Position numbers and translations under genes: made by a program. A stretch of DNA of 64,000 nt from Galerina marginata. Taxonomy: Eukaryota; Basidiomycota; Agaricomycetes; Agaricales; Galerinaceae. Position 1 is the first letter of the stretch. Each line of letters starts with the position of its first letter. Below the pieces are notes generated by a model. It saw only the letters and a program-made list of their open reading frames with translations, was not told the origin of the DNA and did no database searches. Positions 1 through 11,540 of this stretch are shown piece by piece. The stretch is taken from contig JAECYW010000021.1 of assembly GCA_023014335.1 (NCBI GenBank), positions 806,001 to 870,000 of the forward strand. Reading direction: 5' to 3'.

Positions 1-141
1 TCCGTATTCGTCCTGAGTGGGTCGTATCACATTGTGCTCGGTGGAACTTAGATGATACAAGAACTGTTGTTCTTACTCTTTCCCGTGTATGTTTTTCACT
101 CATTTGCTTTTGGGATATAAACTCATTCTTCTTAGGACTAA
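1..141 (+). pseudogene. CMC (tnp2-like) transposase, C-terminal end only
   Basis: The first bases translate to PEWVVSHCARWNLDD followed by VVLTLSR, then an intron (87-135, gtatgt...ttcttag), then one codon and a TAA stop at 139-141. The same ending, LSR + intron + D-stop, occurs in the transposase derivative that ends at 32,502 and in the inverted fragment at 33,617-33,757. The rest of the gene lies outside the window or is lost. Family assignment rests on this similarity within the window. Confidence 0.6.
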
Positions 142-410
142 CGACATTGGTGGTTCTGTGTCATTCTCGCTTTGGTACCCAGCTGTGTGGTTCTATCTAA
201 ATGTACTATTACTCTGTATACAATTTCTTTTCTAGTACCGAGGACATTCTATTTGTGTGATTATTAAGTGAATTCTCTGTTCTAAATGTCAAGTCAGTAC
301 ATTATAAGTTTTGTAGTCTACAATTGAGCAGCCATACAACTGGCTGCAACTGAGTGGTATTGGCCTTTATTACGGGTTCTGCTGGTCCATCATAGGGCTC
401 GGCAGGTTGT
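1..410 (+). repeat. 3' terminal region of a CMC element, inverted partner at 33.35-33.76 kb
   Basis: From base 1 to roughly 400 the sequence matches the reverse complement of 33,350-33,757, including the transposase tail, its last intron and about 250 bp of 3' flank. Example: GGTACCC at 174-180 pairs with 33,579-33,585. Similarity is clear but many substitutions are visible, so this pair is older than the main inverted repeat. Bases 411-580 hold nothing recognisable. Confidence 0.6.
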
Positions 411-580
411 CATAGACTTGACTGGTCCGTTGTTGCGATTGTTACGATTTGACATCTATCTACGTCTACAGGAGACTCAGGTTACACTAAAAAGAATAAC
501 CTCGATAGACCAAGTGGTTGAGTGAATATGTGTGAATATGGTGCGGAAGTGTAAACGTTCATCCTTCTACAACCTAACAC

Positions 581-1396
581 TCAAAAAGAGAGGCTGGAGG
601 GGGTACAAGGGCGAAAACCATTGGGGTACATATAATATGACCGTGATACTGGGTGAATAAGGGTTGAAAAGCTAATGCTTGGGTTTTTGTCGTCTGATTC
701 GGGGGGTTGACCGGGTCTGCGTTTTTTGAGAGAATTGCGAAGAGCTCTGTAGCACCAACCTCCACGGTAGCAGGAGTCTGTAACATCTTCGATTTGGCCA
801 TGATAAAGTGTTGCTGTTTCGTCAATAGGGAAATGAGTGCAAATTTCGACCATTAGTGGTGGTGGAGTGGTGGGACGGGATGGTGGTGCAGTACTAGGTG
901 TCAGACTCGGTGTCGGAGGGGGTGAAATAGGTGTAGACGGGCGAGACTCGAGCTCGAGATATGTAGGATTGAAATCGGAGGTAATGTTGTGTACATGAAC
1001 ACGAAGTTTGAATGAGGATTTCACAGCTGGTTCTCGAACCATTAGGGTGAGCAACACTGGTTGGGGATCCTTGTTAAGTTGTTCAAGTGCAACAGAGATC
1101 TTGTGGACCTCAGCGCGCAGAACAAACAAAGCACATCGTTGCTCTCTGATCTTGTGAGCATCGTCGGTTAGTCTATACATTTTCTCCTCGAGGGCCTTGA
1201 ACTGAGTTAGCTGCTTTTCCCTTGCTGTAAAGTCCTTCCTCCATAAGCGAAAGCGAGCACATGAGGCGTTGGATGTTGGAAGGTTTGGGCGATAGTGAGG
1301 AAAGATACTGATACGACGTATAGATTTCCATGTTCTCGAAGGCGAACGGCGTTCAGGAAGTGGAAGACGAGGTTGAAATGGTGGGCAAAAGAACAT
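581..1396 (-). CDS. hypothetical Pro-rich/coiled-coil ORF (271 aa)
   Basis: This is an uninterrupted minus-strand frame of 271 codons. Residues about 60-115 are charged and heptad-like (FKALEEKMYRLTDDAHKIREQ). Residues about 150-185 are proline/serine/threonine rich. I do not recognise the family. It lies downstream, on the same strand, of a decayed Plavaka-type transposase fragment, so it may be a passenger ORF or part of the decayed element. No splice sites were needed. The expressed status is unknown. Confidence 0.3.
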   Translation of the reverse strand: MFFCPPFQPRLPLPERRSPSRTWKSIRRISIFPHYRPNLPTSNASCARFRLWRKDFTAREKQLTQFKALEEKMYRLTDDAHKIREQRCALFVLRAEVHKISVALEQLNKDPQPVLLTLMVREPAVKSSFKLRVHVHNITSDFNPTYLELESRPSTPISPPPTPSLTPSTAPPSRPTTPPPLMVEICTHFPIDETATLYHGQIEDVTDSCYRGGWCYRALRNSLKKRRPGQPPESDDKNPSISFSTLIHPVSRSYYMYPNGFRPCTPSSLSF

Positions 1397-1499
1397 GATC
1401 AGTGTTAATAGAATGTTGAAAGTAGCTGAGAATTGTATACGTGGCAGAGAGTGATCTGGGGTTTTTCGATGTTGGAGTGGTTGAAAATGGGATTTTAGT

Positions 1500-2340
1500 G
1501 TGTGTACGGAACCTCACTAGGACGGCCTAATGGTACTGAGCTTACGATGATGCTGACGACGACTGTCGAGGGCCCGGAGCTCGACAGGTGGCCGGAACAG
1601 CACCAGCGGGTAAGGTGGTGGTGGTTGTTGTTGTACATTGTTCCGTGATCATGAAGCGCGAGTAAAAGGATAGAGGACAGAATCGGGATGCGGGGCGGAA
1701 AAGGGTGTAAACCATTCGACGTAGGCTAGACGATTGGGTAAACGAGTGTGACGGAGGTGCTCTGGAAGACTTGCTCAAAAATCGAAGTCCTACGGATTGC
1801 ATTGGATATTTGAACGAGAGATTCCAGGATGACTAACTGACCTTCCAAGCAGGCCCCTTGGGTATGTTGATTCTCCCTGGCGTCCGCCATGCGTACGAAC
1901 ACAGTATCAAAATATGCGGGTAGTGATTTAGATCGACCTTTGGCTGGAACTAAAGGCGTCGCTCGAAGTCGTTCGACGGATTTCGTAAATCCAGGTGCTG
2001 GATTTGAAGGTTGAGAAATTGTGATACGCTTGTAGACATCAAAGCGGTCCACAATGTTGGGAGATACAGGAAGAGCAGGGGGTGGGATGAGGCGACGGAT
2101 ATATGTTGAGAGAGTTAGAATAAAATTGTCGGCTTTGAAACTAGTTGCGAGAGTGTTGATGTCCGTGTGAGGGAAGACGGGATTGACGGCAGCAGAGTGA
2201 GTGGGTTGGGATGGCAGATCGGCGCTGTATGGACTGCTGCCTCCTCATCGTTGTCGTACTCTTTTTTGTTGCTCGCTCGGTACAACTGGGTGCGGGGTGC
2301 GAGGGTCGGTGATCATAATGGGAAGCAAAGGAGCCATTCA
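1500..2340 (-). pseudogene. Plavaka-type (CMC) transposase, C-terminal fragment
   Basis: On the minus strand the frame contains FKADNFILTLSTYIRRLIPP, then VDRFDVYKRI, then LPAYFDTVFVRM and CLEGQLVILESLVQISNAI. This is the C-terminal region typical of Plavaka-type transposases of mushroom fungi. The conserved LAYVEWFTPF segment follows only after a frame change, and the tail is degraded by low-complexity CAA/CAC repeats near 1,620-1,640. A related fragment lies on the other strand at 32,656-33,270. The catalytic domain is absent. A non-functional remnant. Confidence 0.6.
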
Positions 2341-2447
2341 TCGGAGCAGTCCAGATGAAAGCTGTCTGATAGGATCGGTCAGAGAGGAAGCCAGTTCATC
2401 GGAGAGGTCAGAGAGGAAGCCAGTTCATCGGAGAGGTCCAGATGAAC
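2337..2447 (+). repeat. hairpin repeat array, TTCATC/GATGAA stem type
   Basis: Two good units (2,337-2,359 and 2,423-2,447) have the form TTCATC - GGAG(C/A)(A/G)GTCCA - GATGAA, with degenerate copies between. The array is followed by GAACGTGGCTTGTAG, the same tail that follows the array at 37,461-37,601. Downstream (2,519-2,550) is GTTTAGCGAC...GGCCAAAC, resembling GTTTGGCGCC...GGCCAAAC after the 37.6-kb array. It is probably the subterminal part of a transposon end. Confidence 0.6.
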
Positions 2448-2762
2448 GTGGCTTGTAGCCCACTAAACGGGATTCAAGGGCCCGAGGGACTTGCAATTGG
2501 GGGCGTTGGCGTCACTTTGTTTAGCGACAACACTGCGGCCAAACAAACATGAACTTGGCTTGATTCTTTCCCCAATCAATAAGTACCACCGCCATGTCCC
2601 TCCACCAGAGTAGGTATGTCTCCATCGCGCCGTCGGCGTCGATGGTTTTTGTCTTATTCCCATTTATTTCCTATCTTTTTGACATTATTCGCTCTTTTTT
2701 TTAGCTGCGCCCGTCTACCTCCTTTTTCGCCGCTATCGTCGCCCACTGTCGTCGCCCACGTC

Positions 2763-3742
2763 TTTCGCTTGTCTCTGATACAGCGAAATTACACCCAAAG
2801 ACCAGCCGGAGAACCCATGCATTGATACTCGGTTTGCTTCTACCTGGCCTACCTATTTGTCGAGTTCGTTTGTATCTGATACATCGAAAGCGCGTCCCGT
2901 CGACCAGGATGTTCGTTGTATCAATGCACAGCAAACCTTGCCCCACTCGTTGTTCCAGCTATTCGACCATTACCGCCCGGCTTCACCCATCGCACTCTGC
3001 ACTAATTTAGCTGTTCAAACCACCTTACTCTTATTGGCTATCGTCAAGGGCATTATTGACGGCTAGAATGCGGTCGCATGGGCAGACTGGCCAGGAATTA
3101 CGCAATATTTCGACGTACGTTTTGTCTTCATTCGAACACTTTGTTACTTATAATAATCTCTTGCTCCCAGTTCTCATATGCTCACAAAATTCGATCTTAT
3201 CCTGTAAATTGAATATACTCTGGATTTCTGTTGTATATGATACATAGAAATTCGCACGTATTACTGTTGGATCTGGATCTGCCCATCGCCTCAGGCATAT
3301 GTCGCTCGCTTGCCGTGCCAGCGACCTTTTCCATTCTTTTTGTTTATTCCCTTAACCCGCTCTGGTCGCCCACTGATTTCATTTCATGCGGTGTCTTGGT
3401 AATTGAAACCAACCACTAAGCCTCCTACTTGGTGAGAACCATTGTATATAATACATGATTCTCCTTTCCTGCTGGCTATTTTGGAAGGTAACTGAATGCG
3501 GCGAACTTGCACGTTGTTCATCAATACAAGCTGAACCCAGCTTCCGCCGTTGAACGTCTGTCGAACTGTCCTCGTCGGCAGCGTATGTATTTCGATTGTA
3601 TCTACTACATCGAATGCTGGCAAGGCCTTTCCATCAACCTCGCAGTACCCCAACTCATCCACCGATTTTATCTCCAGGCTTATTAAGCCCAATTTCATGT
3701 CGAATTCGCGAAGGATTTCTCTTGTATTTGATACGTAGAAAT
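2763..3742 (+). repeat. dispersed hairpin repeats with TGTATCTGATACA core
   Basis: Six units lie at 2,763-2,788, 2,865-2,888, 3,224-3,251, 3,434-3,463, 3,591-3,614 and 3,715-3,742. Each has a core close to TTGTATCTGATACAT, itself nearly palindromic. Outer arms differ between units but are complementary within a unit: TTTCGC/GCGAAA, TTCG/CGAA, ATTTCT/AGAAAT, GAGAA/TTCTC, TTCGA/TCGAA, ATTTCT/AGAAAT. The stretches between units share no obvious coding frame. No gene is supported in 2,450-4,030. Confidence 0.65.
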
Positions 3743-4035
3743 TCTACTTTCATAGGTCCCACCCCTCGATGTGTCACTGAGAAACCAAATGGCCGATCGT
3801 CTGGTCCTCCCACAGCAACGCTTTGTTAATGCGATTCAAATTTATATCTATTCCCTCCATCGACTATTTGACTATGCGTAGAACGATGGTATAATCCTCT
3901 TTCTGGGCGAAGCTGGTATTTTGCGACGCTTAATTGAACGTTCGACGATTACCTCATACGCTTTCTCGCGTTCTGATTCTCATTTCTCCCAAACACCGTC
4001 GCAGACTCGCACTTCATTGCTCACCATCTTCCTAC

Positions 4036-4586
4036 ATGGACAGCCGTATTGTCGTCCGGCCTCTGGCTACTTCCTACCTTCTCCCTTCACGCGGCTCCAC
4101 GCTTGACGCACCCCAACCGAGCACTCAGATGAGCCGACCACGACAAATCGAATTTTTCGCTTGGGTCCTGAACGACGCAACTCGACTCGAAGGCTACAAC
4201 CGTCAAAGCCTTGCGGATGCACTCATTGTCGCGATGAATACAGAGGCCGTGCAGACTGCACTTCGAAGTGCACTTGGAGGAATGGAAGGAGTACATCTGG
4301 TGGCAACAAGGTACGCCTGACTATATGACTTACTTTTCTCCCTCGGCCTATCTCATTTGCTCCCATTTTTAGGGCTGTCGCGTCGCCCTCCGACACATGC
4401 TCGGAACCACATTTCACTATTCGCGTATTTGAAGGGTCGGACGGGCACGGATACCTCGGCGGTATCCATATGTACCCCGCTCAGTCGTCCACCTCCCCGA
4501 GTTTCAAGCCGCATTCGCGAAGGAAGGCGAAAAAGTGGAGCAAACGTAAATTCAACATGAGCTTTTTTTCGATTACGGTGTTGTAG
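4036..4586 (+). CDS. hypothetical two-exon protein (162 aa)
   Basis: The model is exons 4,036-4,310 and 4,373-4,586 with a 62-nt intron (gtacgc...tttttag) that keeps frame. The product is 162 residues, with IEFFAWVLNDATRLEGYN and FTIRVFEGSDGHGYLGGIHM segments and a basic tail (SRRKAKKWSKRKF). The frame is also open upstream to 3,934, so the start is uncertain. I do not recognise the family. It lies between the TGTATC-type and the GGTCCT-type hairpin arrays and may be an element passenger gene. The interval 4,587-4,858 holds nothing recognisable. Confidence 0.4.
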
Positions 4587-4941
4587 GAGTTGGTTTGAAG
4601 TCTTACTGTAGGTTTGCCTCTTTTTTTTGCGTTCAAATCTATGTCTTACGGTTCTCTATATTCAGGTATACATATGTATCTATAATGTTCTTGATCCAAT
4701 TACCGTCGTTTGACCAGCGGTAAATCTCATCTTGTCCTCGTCGAGTATTGCTACTACTACTGTAAGTTTTCCTCCCTTCTTTGGTCAACGTATGGCTTAT
4801 GGTTCATTCAGCCCATGTAATGATTGTTTGTATATACTAACATTTAATCTATCCAACTACCGTCAAGCAGGACCGATCTGCGGCCTGATTTCAAGAAGAA
4901 TTTTATGGCGATTACTCAACGTCAACTACACGCATTGGTCT

Positions 4942-5159
4942 CGGTCCTCGTGATGCTCCGAGGACTGTCAAGCAGGACTTCTCTTCGCACTGGTCCTACA
5001 GATAGCTCTGAGGACTGTCGCACGAGCTCGTCTCGTTCTCTCCTGGCCACGGCCCTCAACGCTCCACGACGAAGACGGTCCTACAGATAGCTCTGAAGAC
5101 TGTCGGCCCTCAACCCTCCGCGACGAAGACGGTCCTACAGACGGCTCTGAGGACTGTCG
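4942..5159 (+). repeat. GGTCCT-type hairpin array (left copy)
   Basis: Four units lie at 4,942-4,969, 4,991-5,019, 5,074-5,104 and 5,128-5,159. Each has a stem GACGGTCCT paired with AGGACTGTC around a 13-nt loop ACAGATAGCTCTG or a variant. The last two units are part of a 54-56 nt tandem repeat with the spacer GCCCTCAACGCTCCACGACG. The array begins about 236 bp beyond the 3' end of the decayed coiled-coil gene on the minus strand. It is duplicated in the right arm. Confidence 0.75.
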
Positions 5160-5394
5160 CATTAATTTTATCTCTCCTACTAACTACGAACTTCTCCATC
5201 TGCTGCTGCGTTTTCACCACTCCCTACCCTCTTACCGTGAGTCACTTTCCGCCCTTATTTCATTTGAAAAGTTGTGCTTACTTTTTCTCTTCTAGTCCCT
5301 TCTGACGTCTTACTTTCCGTTATGCGCTTATCTTCATCGTAAATCCCGATGTATTCAGGGTAAGTATCGACTTAGGCAAATACAAAGCTCGAAC

Positions 5395-8300
5395 TCATTT
5401 CCTTAACATAGAATGGACTCCGATGTTGAGCCATTGCAGATTCTCGCCGTCGCCCTTCTTCAGCTTCAGGTTTTTCACGTTCTTGTGATTGGCCAAATAG
5501 TGCTTGTCGAAGAGGCTCTTGGATTTTCCTTTCGGCGGGTTTCGCCCGGTATTCCCATGTCCGGACTTCCGCAGCCGAAGAGTGGGTTTGCTACCTTTAT
5601 TGGAGAACAATTTCCTGTCGGTTCTCCTTTGCTTGTCGATGAAATCCATTTCCTTTTCGGCACTCCTTCGCCAATTGAGGGATCTGACATAGAGGACCTC
5701 CATGCCGCTATGTCGCTTTCGTCAGAGCTCATACCTTCGGGGCCGAGTTGCGTAACCAGTGTTTCCAACCATTCCCATATCGCTATGTCGGTTGCCCCTT
5801 CATCCCTTTTTCTCTCGATCGTGCGCTTGATTGTTTCAACCCTACGGTCACGTCGCTACAACGGCCTTCAGACACTCCATAGGACATGAAGAATCGAAAA
5901 CCTTACGTGGATGCGCCTCATGTTCGCTCGTTTCATCTTTTCCGTGACCTCCTTCGATTCTATCATCCTCTTTTCAACCTCATTCAAGCTCTCAACCTCG
6001 CCAGATTCCAGGAGTTTTGGTTGAGCATTCCTCCAGGTTGTCCGGGCGCGTTCTATTTGATCCTGGATTATCTCCATCAAATAATCATCGGAACGGTCTG
6101 GGAGATCGTCCCAGGCTGTTGCTTTCCTCTTTCCTTCTAACACGGCATCAAGGAGGATTTCCATCACTCTCGTATTCCAGGCCGATGAGATCTTGTCTCT
6201 CATCGATTCGGAGGTCATCTTTATCAGGCCCATTTTGTTCTTCTCGATCAAAGTGCCGGACATGTGTGGATTCAGGTGGTTCGTGGACGGCGTACTCCTC
6301 CACGGATTCAATTCCAAACATCCCTTTCATGACTGTTCCAACCAAGCGCTATATATCGGTCAGGGTCAATGGAGGTTTCAATGGCCGAGGGGAACACGAA
6401 CGCAGTAGCTGGCTCTTTCCCACTTTTCATCCATTTTCTTTTCCTCTTCTACGGGGTTTACCTTGGATCGTCGGCCTCTAATGGTATCGGATTTGCGGCC
6501 ACCGCGTTTGGTTTGTCCTTTAAGGACTTCTCGCAATAATTTTTTCAGTGCTCCCAACGTTAGCGGTGCCTCGTCGTCATTGTCGGATTCGCCGTCGTTG
6601 GATTCGCCGTCGTCGGTCTCGTTGGATTTTCCTTCTGGTTCACTCATGTCAACGTCTTCGTCGACTGCTTCCTGCAATATTTTATCTAGCAGGCGCCATT
6701 GAAATTTCAATACGACGTACCGATGCCTCAAGGACCGGTCGCTCCTGAGCGTACTGCTTTGATTTTTTGCTCTTGATAGAAGCCCAGCTTAGGCCCTGCG
6801 TTCGGCGGCGCTGAAGTTTTGGGCGTTTGTCTTATACCTCGTCTTCAGATGGTTCGCAATCGTCCACGCCTTCAGGACGGCTTTCTCCTGAATCGGGTGG
6901 TTGTCAGTTCTGATCTCGAGGCGGAGGTTTAGTCGACGCTGATTTGTTGGAGGGCGGCCCCTCATCACTCTGTGCACGACATGAGGCAATGCAGAAGACA
7001 AAACATGAACACATACCACTTCGCGCTCTTTCCCTTTGTTGGCCTGTCCATTGGTCCCCATGGATGATGATGCCTTATTTTTTTCCTACAAAAAGATAAG
7101 AAGACGACGGTAGCGGAAATTTGAGCATGGGCGAACCTTTTCGGAATTCATTCGGTTTTGCCTTTGGATGGCGGCAGCTATCTCCTCATCCTTTTTGGCC
7201 TAAGTGAGTTGTCAGTTTTTGCCAGTCCTCACAGCCACTATGACTGACCTGGAGCTCTTTCAATCTATCAGTCAATAAATTTTCTGTCTGACGCTTCGTG
7301 CGCCGGGTCTCTTCAATTTCTTGCTCCAATTCTACGCGTCTCCTTTCTTGGTCTGCGTTCTGCAAGAAGTTTGAATGGGCTCGGTAACGATCACAGTTGG
7401 AAATCACGCGTACCTTCGCGTTCGCTTCTTCGAGCTCTTGAGCAATGCGCTCTTTCGCCTCTTCGACCTGTCAAACAATGAGGGCCTTCAACCTTTCGAC
7501 CTCTTGTGCACCACGCAAGTCTCTCCTTGCAAACGGATTTATCAACAAGACCCATCCAGAACGATCAACATTGGCCCACCTGCTGTTCCCTCGTCGATAC
7601 CTGCTGCTCCTGCTGCTCCACTTCCATCTTTGCCTCCGATTCGCGTTTCAACCTCTCTGCTTCCGCATGCAAGCTCTTTGCCTTTGCCTCCAAATCCTTC
7701 TCCCTCACCCCGTAGTCATGTTCCAACTTCTGCATGCGCTGTTCATGCTCTCGCTGAACGGTGTTGAGCATTGACTCGGCTTCCGCCCTGAATGTTGCCA
7801 GTAAACCTTTCTGAAAGGTTCCTGTCGGATCGAAGTGGTTATTCAGCTCCGTCTTATATTTCGAATTCATCTTCACCAGAGTCGCATTGGTCTGGCGAAC
7901 TCTGTGTGTGGGATAAATCGGCACAGGTTCTAGCTCTTTGAATACCTTTGGACGCTTTGGAGTCTATAGGTGTTCGACGTCAGCCAGACAGGTTGTTAGG
8001 TCCTTTACAGCGGCTTACCGGCGTAACCAAGGCATTGGTTTGATTCAGTGGAGAATCCGGATCTGGTAAAAACAACAAAGGCCTATCGTGCTCGACGCGC
8101 TTACCGAGAACGGACGACTCTTCCCAAGGATTGGAGCCGAGTACCATGTTCATGTCCATGTTGATATCAGGGTGGTGTTGCGTTATGGGTCCCAGGCGGG
8201 GAAGCCCGCTGCTGAAGGCATCTGAGAACGTACTCGGCCCAGGGCGAGCGCGCGGATCGAGTCTGGTGGGCCCAAGAAGGAGGATACGCCAAAATGAGAA

Positions 8301-8925
8301 GTTGTTGGCACTTGGGAATGGATTGGGTGCCTGGGGCCATTCCTGCCAGAGGAAAGGGCAAAGGCAGCTGGGTTGGTGGGGAGTTTACTATGAAGGGGTC
8401 GAGGTGTCGTTTGGGCACTCATGGGGCCGTTTTCAGACTTATCATCAGGGTCAAGACACACGCTTTCTGCCCGAGAGGCGTTCGAGTTGTGGTCGTCAGC
8501 GTCAAGATACACGCTTCCTGCCCGAGATGCGTTCGAGTTATGGTCTTCAGCGTCAAGATACACGCTTCCTGCCCGAGAAACGTTCAAGTTATGGTCGTCG
8601 TCTTGGTCGTCCATTGGGTCTTCCTGACGGTCAGCTTCCTGGCGTTCGTACATAGTGGTCTGTCGCAAGAGGAATTTGGAATGCCTCGCGCCCCTTCTCG
8701 AAACCAAATCAAAGTCCTCAGGCGGTTCTGTGACGTGACTTTTCTTTCCGTCACGATATTGGAATGCCTCGCGCCCACTTCGTCGCCCAAACTAGCCTTA
8801 CATCCGACAAAGACCTTCATGTCTTCGCCACTCATTTTTTCCGATGCCAAATCGTTTATTAGGGAGCTTGTGCCCACTTGATCGCCCACCTCCATCGCCC
8901 ACTCCCCCGACGCTCTGCCACTCAT
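5395..8925 (-). pseudogene. decayed coiled-coil transposon passenger gene, left-arm copy
   Basis: This is a mirror copy of the gene at 24,831-29,183, without the 813-bp insertion. It is read on the minus strand from about 8,925 to 5,395: acidic N-terminal part with three 17-residue repeats, coiled-coil exons (RVELEQEIEETRRTKRQTEN), a Glu/Asp-rich region, the FGIESVEEYAVHEPPE segment, MSSDESDIAAW, and a basic C-terminus (AEKEMDFIDKQRRTDRKLFS). Several frame changes and stops interrupt it, identical in both arms, so decay preceded duplication. A related protein family is widespread in agaricomycete repeats, in my recollection without a known function. Confidence 0.6.
8444..8596 (-). repeat. 51-nt coding tandem repeat (3 units), left arm
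   Basis: Three tandem 51-nt units, each encoding HNSNASRAGSVYLDA-like 17-residue repeats on the minus strand. They are the mirror of 25,160-25,312. Confidence 0.8.
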
Positions 8926-10538
8926 TCGTCAAGTCAATATGGGCAACGCTCGTCTTTATATTGCTCAAAGTCCAAGTGTAAGTCTTACACTCATCAGTTT
9001 CTCTTCAAGTCCCACTGATTCCGCCATCCAGACAAAGAACATCAATCTTCGAGGACGCTTATACCCTGCTCGGTTGCGCCCATCCGTCATGCATCCCCTT
9101 GATTTGATTTTCGTCTCAATTCCCAGTGTTTGGTTTTGTTTGTCAGAAACCTCGGTGGATCCGTTTTCAGTTTCTCTATCTTCCTCCATCACCTTCGAGC
9201 GCTTAGCGTGGCCCTCCGCCGTGCTGGTGCTCTACTATCTTACTATCGACTGCGCTTGAGTGCACCTACGGGTCGCATACGGTGCTTACGTCGTAATATC
9301 TCCTCTGGCCTAAGTGAACTAGCCTACAGCTTGGAGCACCTCACTGGTTGCATCGGTTGTTCAGAGCGGTTCATCGAAGCTTGGAGGACTTCTTCTTCCA
9401 ATAATCTATCCCTCATTTCCGGATCCTCGACATGTCCGCGCTCTCTCTTCGTGTTTTCACTATACCCCGACTCAAGAGCTTCCCCCTGTCCTTCTCGACA
9501 CTTTAAACTACTTCCTACCCTGAGATAGGGATTCAAAGTAGACTATAACGCTGCGAGGTGTATGGCAGTCAGTAAGCCTATCGAATCGGCTGTGGAACAG
9601 ACGTCTCATGTTTTTTCTTCATCCAGGTTCTACCGAACTCAACATTTTTTGAATAATGGACGAACGCTGGAGGCAGGGGCTAAGTCGGTTTGCACAGGTG
9701 GTAAGTATTATTAGGCCGAACTTCTCCATTTTGAAGAGATTCCTCATGTGTCTCGGTTTAGATGATCTCAGGCATGTCACCGCTATTTCGGGCGAAGTCA
9801 GACGGAGAGTCGGATGTTTATCTGGTTTGTGGCAGTTTTTCATATCTCGTGTCGACCGCCATTCTCACTTTAGAGCTAGGATTTGAATTTCAGTTCCGAT
9901 GGTTCTTCCATTTTCCTCATCTTTGACTTCGGGTACTTGTCAGTAATTTTTGCTTTCTCTTTTGAAGGTGATAGTCATGTCTAACTATACCTAGGTATCA
10001 TATCAACTCAGAGTTATTGACGAAAACAACTCCTCGACTGTGGCAGAATGCACCAAGAAGTCGTCAAGACCGGCATTAACATCAGAAGCCTGTCTGCGTG
10101 GACATGAAGTGAAATGAAAATTGGCGTCGATGACGACACTGTTGCCGTTGGAAATGTCGACGGAACTATCTGTGTTGCTACTTATGGTGTTTCTGAGGTC
10201 AAGCTTAGTGTTAAGTTGGATAAATTTGCTCGTGGTATGTAGGTTCATTCCCTCTAGACAACCCTCTCACATAACCATAACCAGCTCCTCTATAAACACG
10301 GGTATAGCCTCTTCTGCCTCTTCTTGACACTGCATCTTCACTTTCTGACAAGCAAATACGATGAAAGACACATTCGGATTTTCTGGAGGGAAGCCCATCA
10401 TTTTTGGGATCATGCAGTGAGTGTCGCCTGCTTCAGCAAGAGGAAGGCACTCTGATTCGTCAGTTGGTATAGGCCAGAGTCGCTGTTCCCAACAACCTCA
10501 ACTCGCACGTTGCCCATCTCGACGTTCCTCCGTGATTT
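8926..10538 (+). other. inner part of left arm, no gene assigned
   Basis: This interval mirrors 23,217-24,830. The plus strand has short open frames with plausible introns: one starts at 8,939 with an intron gtaagt...ccag at 8,978-9,032 leading to a 90-residue hydrophobic product, and another starts at 9,656 (MDERWRQGLSRFAQV). The minus strand has an 81-residue frame at 10,003-10,248. None matches a family I recognise, and the arms being identical gives no evolutionary test. I therefore leave it without a gene call. Confidence 0.4.
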
Positions 10539-10569
10539 GTTTTGTTGTTATTCACCACCCTTTCTCCAG

Positions 10570-10925
10570 ATCAAGTCGGTCTTTTTTCCTGGTTCCCAGC
10601 CGAGAAAGCTTGGTTGGTCTCAGGCCTCAATGTTGGATTTTGGAATCCTGAATGTGAAACTTGGTTTATTGGTCAGCTTAAGGAGACCAGGGTCGCAACT
10701 TGTCAACCACTTTCGAGATTCCAATGGCGAAATAGAATCAGATTTACTACAGTTGCCCCCCAGCTTGTATGCCAAATGAACCATGCCGTTGTTGATTTCC
10801 TCAAGTTCTTCCCATCTGCTTCTCCTTCAAAATTGATTGCTAATCCACTTGCTCCATGTTCATTATTTTATGCCAACGCCATTGCTAGACTACTCCCAGT
10901 GAGTCTAGATGGGATGAAGATGTAA
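10570..10925 (+). pseudogene. 3' terminal exon of a passenger gene (paralogue of 11,845-15,060)
   Basis: After an acceptor (ttctccag, ending 10,569) the frame reads DQVGLFSWFPAEKAWLVSGL, then NVGFWNPECETWF, through to a TAA at 10,923-10,925. It matches the last exon of the gene at 11,845-15,060 (DQVGYYSWFPAEQAWLVSGL, NVGHWNPECESWF). The preceding exons are missing because the left arm of the giant inverted repeat abuts about 30 bp upstream. The fragment and the intact gene face each other tail to tail. Confidence 0.7.
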
Positions 10926-11540
10926 TACTTAGTAGCAAGCACTGATAAACTCAGGGTTGATCAAAGAGCCCCAGTAAATTGATTGACCAATGAACAGAGA
11001 TAAAATAAATAAAATAGGGAAATCAACAAACTCTGAAATGTGGTAGGCCCAATGGAAAGGGTCTTGGGCCAACCCCTGTATGCAAACAGGTATAGCAAGC
11101 CAACAAATAGGTCTGACACCAATAAACCCATAAATGTAAAGCAGCAATGACTCATGAGCGGGCATGAAGCAATGAAGTTGTGAGTATGTAATGAGTGTAG
11201 CAGGCTGTTGAAATTAGCAGAGAGCAGTGAATTCTGAAATATAAAGTGGGCATGGTGAGCCAACCAAAAGATCTAAGAGCAACAAGCCCTCTAATGTTTG
11301 GCTGGTATGGCAGACCAACCAGCAGGGTCAAAATAATAGACTGGGTGTAGCAGACCAGTGGGCAGGTCTGAGACCAATATGGTCATCCTAAATATTAATG
11401 TAAGACAGGTGTGGCAGCCAACTAATCCCAGAGTCTGTAGCAGGTGTGGCAAGGCAACAAATAGGTTTGTGATTAAGAATCCCTGTAATGTACAACAAGA
11501 GTGGCAGACCAGCTGTCACCAGCAACCTGAATCCTAAATC
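10926..11540 (+). repeat. 3' flank with dispersed GTGTRGCAGACCAA-like motif
   Basis: At least six degenerate copies of a motif like GTGTGGCAGACCAAC(A)AATAGG occur (near 11,089, 11,304, 11,343, 11,408, 11,438 and 11,492). Spacing is 40-90 bp. There is no credible coding frame. It lies directly after the truncated passenger-gene exon and is probably the subterminal region of that element. Confidence 0.45.

Larger units (their letters stand above)
4859..10538 (+). repeat. left arm of giant inverted repeat
   Basis: This interval is the reverse complement of 23,217-29,719. Paired coordinates sum to 34,578 in the outer part and 33,756 in the inner part. The 822 difference is exactly the insertion plus target duplication in the right arm, so no other net indel exists. 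Translations of matching frames are identical except one residue (a T/C difference near 4,955). At the outer edge identity stops between 4,858 and 4,859, inside a GGTCCT-type hairpin repeat. The inner edge is at about 10,533-10,538. Confidence 0.95.

Noticed and set aside
4859..5159. Short regularly spaced repeats suggestive of a CRISPR array
   Set aside because: Eukaryotic context, partly tandem units with similar spacers, no cas genes; they are hairpin repeats at a transposon end.
8131..8881. 174- and 195-codon plus-strand frames in the left arm, mirrored at 24,875-25,625
   Set aside because: Antisense to the tandem 51-nt repeats and acidic N-terminus of the passenger gene; no independent support.
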